A stretch of DNA of 64,000 bases. It comes from Lepidodermella squamata (taxonomy: Eukaryota; Gastrotricha). Each line of letters opens with the position of its first letter. Positions within the stretch are counted from its first letter, which is position 1. Position numbers and translations under genes: made by a program. Below are positions 54,972 through 64,000 of this stretch, one piece after another. Location of the stretch: positions 868,001 through 932,000 of the forward strand of contig JBLDXI010000042.1 in the NCBI GenBank assembly GCA_047495785.1. The letters are read 5' to 3'. The notes beneath the pieces are model-generated. The model did no database searches. It was not told the origin of the DNA and saw only the letters and a program-made list of their open reading frames with translations.

Positions 54972-55701
54972 AATTTCATGCGTAAATTTATATCCATCAA
55001 AAACATTATTTTAATCATTGAATGAGCACGCGTTTTAATCAATTTTTTCCACGCTCAAGTTGTTGTGAAAGCAGTTTGTTACACATTTTTCCATTGAATA
55101 ATTTAGCTGGGATAATTCAGTGATTTTTGTTTACGCTGATCGATCGATATTATTGATTGGTTAGCTGTTCATCTGATCACATCTTAATCTGGTCATATCT
55201 TAATCTGCTGTTGAAGATGCTGGGATGAGCACATGGTGCGATCGTCAATCCTGAACATTCCAAGGATCCCAAATTGCTAAATTTTTAAATTTTATCTGAT
55301 TCTTGTGGGTTTCTGGGTTTTCTTGCAACGACTTCTCGAGTTGGAGCTGCGTTACCCCCGATACCTAGGCGCTTGGTAAATAAGCACCCAACGCTGCTCG
55401 AATTGACCTGGGTTAGATTCATTCGAAGATGGGCTAAGATGATGAATTGTTTTCAGAGCCATTTCAGCGATTAGCGATCGGATAGGCAGCAGCCTAGGTA
55501 CGTGTAACTTTTTCAATGTTTTCAGGGCCTTGAAATGTTGTTGAAATTTCCGACACCTAATACTTGAAGTACCAAACGCCGAAACTAAAAATAATAATCC
55601 ACCATCGAGGCGTATTTCCCACCACCTTGAAACATTTTTTGAGAATAATATAGATCGACATAATGGGATATCATTTTATGTGTTATTCTTTTCGCAGTTG
55701 T
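54972..55701. other. Spacer; shared 3' flank of the PAN-like genes at 55619-55680
   Basis: The left part should contain the promoter of the fucosyltransferase-like gene. At 55619 the words CCCACCACCTTGAAACA and GAGAATAATATAGATCGA begin the 3' flank of the gene at 55702, repeated after two other PAN-like genes. Confidence 0.6.
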
Positions 55702-56057
55702 TTACGAGCTCTTTTTGTTCTTGCTTTGCTGTGGCTTCAATGCGAACAGGTGGGTACCGCTTGGGACAGGAATCTGCGTGGCGGTGCAGGCATTATAAAG
55801 GCGGCACGAGTTTGCCGGCCCAACTTCGAAGGCGGAACAGTTGCCAGTACAGCTTTTGAGACATGTATAAAATCGAGGCCTATTGACAACTTTTGGAGTT
55901 TCCTCGCATGTTTTCAACTTTCGCGCGAAATCACTCAAATTTCCTGCGTGGTAACGTCAGAAATAATGAAGAGCAGGCAAGAAATTCAAGACTTACTAGC
56001 ATGTACAGCAACGAAGCAGGCTAGAACTAAGATCAGAGCAAGACCTAAGGCTTTCAT
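55702..56057 (-). CDS. Small secreted PAN/Apple-like protein 1
   Basis: Two exons, 55997-56057 (signal peptide MKALGLALILVLACFVAVHA) and 55702-55943 (stop TAA), joined in phase 1, about 100 residues. The mature part reads FYTCLKSCTGNCSAFEVG, SCRLYNACTATQIP and THLFALK, the Cys spacing of a reduced single PAN/Apple module. PAN modules bind proteins or sugars. It shares its exon phase and 3' flank with the genes at 57.0 and 62.1 kb. Both exons are open. Confidence 0.75.
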
Positions 56058-56100
56058 AGTAAGTAAGATACTCGAAGTGGAAGTTAAAATTAAGAATTAT

Positions 56101-56303
56101 GAAATGAGCTGGTAGCGCTATGGGCCCTGAAAACGGGTGCGCAAATGTTAACAGCTGTCGCGAACCTACGGCGAATACTTTACGGCGGATATTAGAGGTT
56201 GGTTTTTTTTCATGTTGGCAAGCTAAAATGAATGCTGCAAGCGCGAAAGAAGTTGCCTTCCGTGTGGATTCACGACAGCCGTAGCGCTACCAGCTCACTT
56301 CAC
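56101..56303. mobile_element. MITE-like element; an inverted related copy at 63470-63545
   Basis: Left end GAAATGAGCTGGTAGCGCT pairs with the right end AGCGCTACCAGCTCACTTC. The left half also matches, inverted, 63470-63545 (AGCGCTACCAGCTCATTTC preceded by CCCGTTTTCAGGGC). It lies just upstream of PAN-like gene 1. No clear target duplication. Confidence 0.65.
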
Positions 56304-57014
56304 CATATTTTATTTGAAATTTGATATCAATATTTTACTGGACTGCAGGCTCCAACTGTTTCTACGATAGCCGATACCATTTGATGAATGCTTTCGATGC
56401 GCGAAAATCTGGATTCAGTGGCTAGTGGCTACCAAACTTTCAAATTTCATTCTAGAGTCTCTTTCACGACTTCTGAAAATGCTAGAGAAGAGCCCAAGCG
56501 CTCCAAAGCACCAAAGACAGCTCCGGTGCTTGTTTTCATTTTAATGACTTACATCTCTTTGCCTGCCTTCGCCCTCTTCAAAACCGGAAACGGTAATGAC
56601 GCTTAGTCATGGAGAGGCTAAAAAAATAAAACTATTATTATTACATCGAAAATGGGTTTCAGATTTGGAATGAGCGCGAAAAACTGCATTAGACCATGCA
56701 ATGAACTCGAATTTGAACAAAATGTCGTAAGCTAAGGTTTTCACTTGTCGCGGCTCATTTTAATAATTCTACGAATTTCATGCGAAGAATTATCGCGCTC
56801 CATCTCCCGCAAAAAAGCTTATTACAGGCCTCGCTAAATTTGGGGATTAGTTCGAAGATGACGTATTTCCCACCACCTTGAAACACTTTTATTTGAGAAT
56901 AAAATAGATCGATATATTATAGACAATAGGATTTTATTATGTTTAATATTCAATGCGAACTTTCACCATTTAGTTTAATGTTAATATTTCACAGTTGCCC
57001 GCGTCTTGGATTTG

Positions 57015-57336
57015 TTATACCTTCACGAAAAGGTCGGTAAATATTTGAACATTGGTCTTGGTGCGGGTGCAGGCTGGATAATGGCGACAGACTCCTTTAA
57101 GATCCACGTGGAAGGCGGCGCAACCAGCATTACAGCTTTGGGAACATGGTAAAAACGACATCCCTCTAACCTCTTTGATAGGCTTCTCCTGACACGTGTA
57201 GATGCTCCGCTGGTAATTAGGGAACGCTGAATGGGAAAAAATCCGACAATGTTAACAAGTGTTATAACTCGAGACTTACCTCGCACAGCAGCGAAAAGAT
57301 TAGAATTACGATCAGAGAAATAGCTAGGGTCTGCAT
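57015..57336 (-). pseudogene. Small secreted PAN/Apple-like protein 2, frameshifted
   Basis: Exon 1 57280-57336 and exon 2 57015-57226. Exon 2 in the correct frame reads SIYTCQEKPIKEV, FLPCSQSCNAGCAAFHVD, VCRHYPACT and ends at TAA 57015-57017. Exon 1 is 57 nt, but the family splices in phase 1 (61 nt in gene 1): one base is missing near the middle of the signal-peptide code, so the signal reading MQTLAISLIVILIFSLL shifts and exon 2 is entered out of frame. Either a young pseudogene or an assembly error. Confidence 0.65.
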
Positions 57337-58776
57337 AGTTCGGCATAGTTACCCCACAGTTCGGCAGGCCAGAGTGAGAAAAACCCAAAAAATCACAGGG
57401 GGTGCCCTTTGGTTTTTCATAAAATTGTGGCCCGAAGATAGTTCGAGGATTTTACTTCGCGCACTCGAAGCATGGATTCGCCTTTTGCCGTACCGAGGAT
57501 GTATTTCGTATAGATTTAGGCCGAAAACGTTGTAGTACCGTGCAAGCTCGCAGTGGCTTTTTCTGTGCTCATTCCAACCTTATTAGGGTCAAGTCTCGCA
57601 AATGCCATTCCCTATCGAAAGCGGGACGTAAAAACCCAACATTCGCGATTCGCAACGTAAATCCAACAGAGCTGGAAAACTTGCAAAAATGTCGCACCTG
57701 GTGCGTGGGCAATTTTCAGGAAAGTAGGAAATTTTTAAGGTAGGAAACCTTTCCATATTCTCACGCAAGGCAGCGCCTAGCGAACGACGAGCTGTAGTTG
57801 TAGCCTAGTCACAGTATCGGCAACCACGCGCTGGCTAATGGCTAACGGAGAACGCAGCGGTACTGGGAGTTGAAGAGGCTCAGTTCGTGGAAGATCGGGG
57901 TCGAATTGCCCGATGTCAGGCCATTGCAGCCTAACAGCAAAGGAGCAGCATGAGTCCATGAACGAAATAACAGTAAACCATAAACAACCTGGACGAAGAC
58001 GTAGGAGTGCGCGACAGGCGTGCGGGGACTGAGCACACGGCTTGCATAGGTTTTTTTTCCGCACACACAGACGCGAACGGCGACAGTATGGGGGTTCCCT
58101 CCGGCATTAGATATTTGGAATCAGCATGAAAAATTGAGGTAGACCCCCAATTAGCGCGCAATTAGCAGCCAAATTCACGAAGAAATCGACTAATTGTTGA
58201 ATTTAGAAAAGATGAAAAGTTCTGAATGTCGACAATCTATCGGAATTCTCGCTCTCGATGACACTTTCTTTGGCCTTCTTGATTGGCTTGAATACTTCAA
58301 TCCAGCTTGACACTCTCGATTAAGATGACATTTTGACATTTTGAGTGCAACGGATTATAAGAATTGATCATAAGACTAAGATTCTTAATTAGCTTGAAAA
58401 TGAAACACAGCGAAAAATGCAGCCCAATTTTCTCGAGTTCTTGTTCCGTGTTAACGTACTCAGTGGCATTTCCGCCAATCTATTCATAGGAATGGCTTTT
58501 TCCAGGTAGTATAAACAATGCGTGACGCAGATGAACATACAAACAAGTAAAATACGCAGCGACAAAACAAGAAGTTAATAACATGTTATTGGTGCTATAT
58601 ATCTGATGAGAGAAGGATATTACGAGCTATCACCAATTCTTTATTGACAGCTGCAAAACGTAACGGACTAGAGGTTTGCCTATAAAACCGAGGCGGCAAA
58701 GCGCTCACAAACAGTATTCGTTTTCGATATTTCTTGATCTCTCACTATCATCATCCACCATCATCCGCAATCGGCA
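57337..58776. other. Spacer; part of a dispersed repeat, promoter of PAN-like gene 3
   Basis: 57355-57460 resembles 46830-46930 in inverted-family fashion. The remaining sequence shows no gene. TATAAAA at about 58680 lies roughly 100 bp before the ATG of the plus-strand gene at 58777. Confidence 0.5.
58679..58687 (+). promoter_or_regulatory. TATA box of PAN-like gene 3
   Basis: CCTATAAAACC, about 95 bp upstream of the ATG and followed at the expected distance by a CA-rich stretch where transcription could begin. Confidence 0.6.
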
Positions 58777-59160
58777 ATGCAGTCTAAGGTTGTTTTCTTG
58801 CTAGCTATCGTCGTACTGGCTGTTGCCTGCATTCAGCAAGCGAGCGCCGCACCCAAAACAACCAAACGCACAATCAGTAATAATGAACATGTGTGGAGCG
58901 AAAGCTAGCTAATTGATATTTTTTCTTATTTCACAGCCAACATGAGCTACTTCACGAAGGAAGACACTTACTGCAAGGGCGAGTATCGTCGCGTGAAGGC
59001 ATGGGGCGATGACGAGTGTGCCAGGGAGTGCAGAATCGACCACGCGGGCTGTGTCGCGTTTTTCTACAATGATTTGATGTGTCTCTTGTACAAGGAATGC
59101 GTACCTGGCGCCAAGGTCAGGGGCACGATCTTCACATACAGGATGATCAAGCAAGGCTGA
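58777..59160 (+). CDS. Small secreted PAN/Apple-like protein 3
   Basis: Exons 58777-58876 and 58937-59160 (stop TGA 59158-59160), joined in phase 1, 107 residues. Signal peptide QSKVVFLLAIVVLAVACIQ ending near AQASA-type cleavage, a basic linker (APKTTKRT), then TYCKGEYRRVKAW, DDECARECRIDHAGCVAFFY, CLLYKECVPGAKVRG and TYRMIKQG. Six to eight Cys in Apple-like order. A TATA box (TATAAAA at about 58680) and an AATAAA at about 59302 frame a complete compact gene. It is on the opposite strand to its relatives. Confidence 0.85.
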
Positions 59161-59503
59161 AAACCCTGCGAAGAAGAGCAAAAGCTGGTGAGCTGACGTG
59201 AGAAGAGACTTGCATGGGATGCCATACACACCGTTTATTCTGATTGCTGTGTTCTATATCTCTGAAATTTATGGATTGATGGCATTGATGGAACCCGAGG
59301 AATAAATTATTCTACTTATTAACATTTCCGACATTCATTATTCCTAACAATTTTGTTGACATTTTGGAGGAAATCGAAATAGGGCAAAACGTTTCCAAAG
59401 TGTCCACCTGGTTTACATCGCGCTTAAACATTATTACAGTTAAAGTTGTCTAAGCCGGGCTCGGATCGCGCCAGGCAAAATGGTCCGGTTTAGACTTATA
59501 ATA

Positions 59504-59652
59504 TATGTTAGAACACCGAGTTTTGATTCTAATCGAGAAAACGCGTAATTAGTAGAATTTTTAATAATCTCGAGTAAACGAAGACGAGTCGAAGTTTACG
59601 AGAGGGAGCGTTTTCGAGATTAGGATTAAAACGAGTGATCTAACATTATTAG
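59504..59652. mobile_element. Small foldback element with about 40-bp imperfect inverted ends
   Basis: The left side GAGTTTTGATTCTAATCGAG followed by AAAACGC pairs with the right side GCGTTTTCGAGATTAGGATT at roughly 80 percent. No ORF. It could be a decayed MITE. Confidence 0.5.
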
Positions 59653-60174
59653 AGCACGGCTTCTAATGTTCACTTCTACGCCGTCTTCTACGCCGTCTTC
59701 TACGCCGAACATTACTTCTTCTTAGCATTATTTGTTCGCGCATTGATCGCGCAATTATTCCAGTTTTTAGTTAACCGAATTACTGAAGCCCATATTTGTA
59801 CTATAATTTCAACAAAGAAGACTAATTTGAATTGAAGAAAAACGGGAGCAATTTTGAGCTGTTTTTATGGAGATTAAAGAAATCTAAATTTGCAAGAAAA
59901 TTCGAAAAATTGCGCGTGCAATTATTTAAAAGTGAAAAAGAAAGAAGACGGGATGCGCAATAGAGATGAGCCTAAATAATAAATGGCGCGAGCGAGTGCG
60001 TTTTGTAGGAAATTTCAAATTTGGTGCGTAGGAAGTTCTGCATGTTTTCCAGCTCTGAAATCCAACACGCTTAGAATGGTACTCGCTACGTTACCCTGAT
60101 AGGCTTGTGACGGGGAACTCCCGTTGTCGCGGGTCGCGGGTCATGTTCGTGTTCTGTCGGTCTGTCAAAAAGCA

Positions 60175-60645
60175 TCAGTATAGGTGTTGAAAATGAGTCC
60201 CCTCGCCGACGACTGTTAGATCGTCAGCATAGGCGTCTAGGGAACAGCCGGGGGCATTCGGCGCAGTTAGAAGGTCAGCAGTGCACACGATGTATAGTAG
60301 GGGCGACAGGGGCGACCCTTGCGGGACCCCGCAGTTCAGTCCGCTGTTGGCTGAGGAAGCCGGCGACGCGCGCTTGAAGCTTCCGGTCGCGCAGGAAATC
60401 GGTAAGCCAGGCGGCCAGGTTTCGAGGTAGAGGCAGTTCGGTGAGTTTGAAGGCAAGGCCGGCACTCCACACGGAATCGTACGCCGCCTGTACGTCAAGG
60501 CCGATGACCTTACGGTTACGCGACCGGCCGAGGTGGACGCGGTGCGCGATTCGCAGCGGTACGTCCGGAGCGGATCGGTGAGCACGAAACGCGTACTGGT
60601 TGTCAGGCATTAGGCTGAGATCCTCTAGGAACCCACCCAACCAGC
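60175..60645 (-). pseudogene. RT fragment of a third LINE
   Basis: Two frames on the minus strand give GGFLEDLSLMPDNQYAFR, GLDVQAAYDSVW, LPRNLAAWLTDFLRDRK, then after a frameshift NCGVPQGSPLSPLLYIV and DAYADDLTVVGE. These are reverse-transcriptase motifs with the catalytic YADD. GC content is higher than in the flanks, and the type (jockey/R1-like) differs from the other two LINEs. Both ends are truncated. Confidence 0.8.
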
Positions 60646-62118
60646 GCGCGATGATTCTTCACGCGCGATTGAATATTCTGAATAATTTGCCTTTTGTAAA
60701 AAATTAAATGAAATAAGAGCGCGAAAATTTAATGAGATGATTCACCTGCGACCTAACTGAAAATAAATTGATTTTGAAATTGCCATTTTTCATGTTCACA
60801 TTATTAAGCCGCAGGAGCCACTCCAAATGCCGTGAATTTGAGGCTAGTTGACAACAGTATTGAATAAAATCAATTAACCTATGGTTAAAATTTATTGATG
60901 AGTGACATCGTCAAGACTGGACGTGGCCTATTAAACCGATCTAATTTATGTCCTCTTTTGCGTGCGACCTAGGCGATCCTCGGAATTGCGTGTGACCCTC
61001 TTAATTACTGTCTGCGACCTAAAATTGGGTCGCCGACCCTGTTTTGGTAACCTATGCCCAATTGTACCGAGGATTGTAGATACGGGCATGGTCAGAAGCA
61101 GACCAGTTGGCTTTTTACATGAATGGGTGCGCGATGGCGGCGTGTTGAAGGAGCACGAGTTAAATTCAATACGTATTGCGCTTAACAAGTTGTTTGCAAC
61201 TATGCATGAGAATATTAAAGGAAATTTTATAACTGAATGCAGTGCTCCGAGTACGGGGGGTAAGGGGGGTAAACAAACCCCCCTGGCGTTCGGAAATTTC
61301 TGAAAATCCTAAGGGTCCCCAATCTTGGTGAGAATCCAGATGACGTGCATCACTGGTTTTGGATCTGTTTACTTTCTTAGCAAATCACCACAAATATTGC
61401 AAGCAATTTTAACAATCTTAGCTAAGACAATTGAGAAGATTTGCATGGCTTCAGTCCAATTCTTGATGCTAAAAGGCCGGTTGTTTGCTCAGTTGCTACG
61501 TTTTCTTGTCAATTTTACTATACTACAGAAAATATTCAGCGGAGCTAGGTGCATAAATGACTAAACGAAATTCGTTGGAAAATTAATTAGCATGGAGAAC
61601 ATTAAACAAATTGCGACAACCATTCGTCCGTAAATTTATCACGGTTTTGATGTAGTAACTTCTAGTCATAACTTCAGTGCGCGAAAGAGAAAAGGGGGTA
61701 TCGTACCTCGTGAGCCAGATCGCAAGACCTCACCAACACAGGTCCGAGGATTCCCTAATCAGTTTCCTAATCAAATTTAGCTACTATTCATACTAGGTTG
61801 ATTATAATGGATACAACTGGCTGAATTTGTACATTACCACTCTCTTCTACCAAGCTTTTCACCTTGGGATTTGGGATGCTTCTTCGACATCTGTGGGAAA
61901 TCGTTTAATCACGTTATCCACAGAACTGGAGTTCATAAGAGAGCTGCATTTGTGGGATCAGCTCAGGTCAAATGAAGAACCACCTCAACTGAGCATGAGA
62001 ATCTTGAAATAATTCCCACCACCTTAGATCACATTTATTGGAAGCAACACTCATATATATGGAGGTAAATAACAGGATGTCACATCGTTCCTAAATAATC
62101 AGGAGCAGTTCCCATTGT

Positions 62119-62511
62119 TCATTTTCGACCATTTTTCGACTTTCTGCTCGGCTCTTTAAATTTGATGAAAACAACGTTGTTTTTCGGCACCTTGGTGCCC
62201 GTTCCGTCCAGGTTTTAAATCTACGGCAAATTTGGGTGGTATTGTATTGGAAGGCTGAGCAGCCTCCATCGCCTGAACAGGTTTGCATGCAGACTTGCAG
62301 CTTTGCGGCTCTTGTTTCTTTCACCGGCGATTCCTTGCACAAGTAGTGGACTTGCCTGTAACCAGGGTAGTAAGAATCACCAACTAGAGGAACAATCAAA
62401 ATAACAAATGTCGATAGGAATGCATTAAGTTGAGACTTACACTGAGCATTTACAGCAGCGAAGCAGGATAGAACTGCGATCAGAGCAACAGCTATCAGCT
62501 ATGGTCTGCAT
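62119..62511 (-). pseudogene. Small secreted PAN/Apple-like protein 4, two frameshifts
   Basis: Exon 1 62441-62511 (71 nt) and exon 2 62119-62383, phase 1 junction. Exon 1 carries a 7-base duplication (GATAGCT twice) after the third codon; without it the exon is 64 nt and encodes an ordinary signal peptide (IAVALIAVLSCFAAVNAQ). Exon 2 reads HYLCKESPVKE, VCMQTCSGDGGCSAFQYN, CRRFKTW, then needs a one-base shift to continue DGTGTKVPKNNVVFIKFK. Two independent lesions make a pseudogene likely. Confidence 0.65.
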
Positions 62512-63853
62512 AGTCGGTAAGATATTCAAAGTGTAAGGGGGAATATGATATAGACCTCTTGAAGTTGCCGATATTTCGAACGACGCAATTTCAACGAATA
62601 GAATGATGAACTAGCGGAAGCATTGTTCAACACTTGCGTTACTGCATTTTTCATTTTTCGATCAGCCCAGACAAATTTGAAGAAATGAAAGCTTTCAAGC
62701 TGAAGTCGAACCTGAGAAGATGGCAGAAAAACACAATCGAAAGCATGGTGAGATTATGGATTCTGGAGCTCCCGAGGATAAACGAATTTCTTCGATTAAG
62801 AAAAAGAGCCCAAAATGGCGAGAAAACTTTGGCGATAAGTATATGTGCTGGGAACAAAATGCATTTGCTGATTGTTACCAGGCTCGGAATAATTCACCCG
62901 AATTTGCTGAGCAGACGATTTCTTGGTAGTTACCTCGTTTCATATGGACGCCGCCATTTACAAAGTCAGTCAAAGATCAAAGAACTTCTCAATTTTGACG
63001 CCGAGGTGATAGGAATCATGGGTTCATCTAGCCTTTTGAAATGGGGTAAAATGGACCTCTGAAGCTAAAAAATAGCCAACACGCTCGAAATTTGGGGATG
63101 GGTAGCAAAATCTTTAGGATTTTCCACAAAAAGGGTCTAAAGTCTTGCCTTGCCTTGCCAAAAAGACGGCTTTTCCAGACGTTACTCGTTACTCCGATGT
63201 TGGTTGTTGCATTCGGTCCGAATGGTTGTTACATTGTGTAACATGCTGTACCTAATTGATTTTCTGGAAACGCTTGTTAATAGTTGCTTTCATTCGTTTT
63301 CCATCATTGTTGTGAGGCTGTTAAAAATTCGCTGACTGGCAAAGGCTTCATCCATTGCTACAACCCCCTCTCCGTCCTCTCACCGTTTTGCTCTCAGTTG
63401 ATGCTTATTTACCCATTGGCTAGACGTGTTTTGAAAATTTTCTCTAAGGATGTACTGCACCGCCGTAGTCAGTCTGGGTTCACGACAGCTGATATCATTC
63501 GTGAACCCGTTTTCAGGGCTCGCAGCGCTACCAGCTCATTTCATCTTTTTTCATTTCGACATTAACTTACCGAATTCGCAGGTCATAGCCACTTTAACTT
63601 CACGCCTCCTATTAACATTTTCTATGTCGATTACACTTCCGAGGAATACTGAGGAAAGAAAATGCCCCAGTCTGATCGAAGTCGGTGTGTGAAGCTTACG
63701 GTAATGCTATGGATCTTTCACATTTTCTTGACTGGACCTCTCTAGTATAGTTTATTGTGTGTGTACAGCAGTGCGAATACAGGAACTGGCTAACTATTCT
63801 TTCATTTTCAACTAGATATTAAACGTTGATAATTTTGGTTGAATTTCAAAATC
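62512..63853. other. Spacer; repeat at 63470-63545, no supported gene
   Basis: An ORF of 142 codons at 62634-63062 overlaps another of 69 codons and shows no family features. 63470-63545 is an inverted relative of the element at 56101-56303. Confidence 0.5.
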
Positions 63854-64000
63854 ATGATTAAGCTAGCTCTACTCATCGTTGTAATGGTAACATTGATAAA
63901 GATTCACTTTTATCTTTGTTCATCTCATTGCTTTTCAGGCTATCGTTGCTAAGGATGCCCTGGCAGAGACTAGAACCGTTGGTCAGCCATGCAAAACTAG
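63854..64000 (+). CDS. 5' part of a small secreted-protein gene, cut by the window end
   Basis: Exon 1 63854-63886 (MIKLALLIVVM) is followed by a GT...TTTTCAG intron and exon 2 from 63939 (AIVAKDALAETRTVGQPCKT). The hydrophobic start fits a signal peptide split by an intron, as in the nearby PAN-like genes. The one Cys reached so far does not allow family assignment. Confidence 0.5.

Larger units (their letters stand above)
59161..62118. other. Spacer with a foldback element and an RT fragment
   Basis: AATAAA at about 59302 for gene 3. A foldback at 59504-59652 and an RT fragment at 60175-60645 are listed separately. 61.0-62.0 kb has ORFs up to 113 codons with no recognised motif. The block CCCACCACCTT near 62011 belongs to the 3' flank of the PAN-like gene at 62119. 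Confidence 0.5.

Noticed and set aside
62634-63062. 142-codon plus-strand ORF
   Set aside because: No domain, low-complexity basic composition, overlapped by another open frame, no splice context supporting it.

Overview
The window is nuclear DNA from an invertebrate animal. Genes are split by GT-AG introns whose 3' ends are often TTTTCAG-like. There are animal gene families (a class C GPCR with a GABA-B-type ligand domain, a CYP3-like P450, a family-6 glycosyltransferase, LamG-like and PAN/Apple-like secreted proteins), non-LTR retrotransposons and many small inverted-repeat elements. I could not fix the phylum from sequence alone. No rRNA, tRNA, CRISPR array or bacterial operon is visible.

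Left part (1.5-36.2 kb): three tandem paralogues on the minus strand (A 1496-12695, B 17392-23103, C 26099-36172). Each encodes a secreted protein: signal peptide, a run of small cysteine-rich modules on short exons, then two LamG-like domains. The genes are not annotated by any ORF longer than a few exons, but their exon lengths match exactly at many positions (first internal exon 42 nt in all three, last exon 136 nt in all three). Their introns are where the mobile DNA sits. The intron that splits the first LamG-like domain is 6.3 kb in A (hAT-type MITE, full-length LINE, mariner-type MITE), 1.1 kb in B and 4.2 kb in C (a long foldback element and decayed transposon sequence). Intron 1 of C holds a decayed second LINE.

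Between B and C lie broken pieces of neighbouring genes (an intact second exon of the family-6 glycosyltransferase, a fragment of the PEP-synthase-like gene and an orphan exon of the LamG family). They look like a segmental-duplication scar.

Middle part (37-55 kb): a family-6 (ABO/alpha-Gal type) glycosyltransferase and a stand-alone N-terminal-like domain of the metazoan PEP-synthase-like family (both minus), a P450 (plus), a GABA-B-like receptor, a SABATH methyltransferase and a fucosyltransferase-like Golgi enzyme (all minus). Two glycosyltransferases next to secreted multi-domain proteins would fit a surface or secretion theme, but this is only inference.

Right part (55-64 kb): a cluster of very small secreted PAN/Apple-like proteins, two apparently intact (55.7 kb minus, 58.8 kb plus), two with frameshifts (57.0 and 62.1 kb minus), a further signal-peptide gene running off the end, and an RT fragment of a third LINE.
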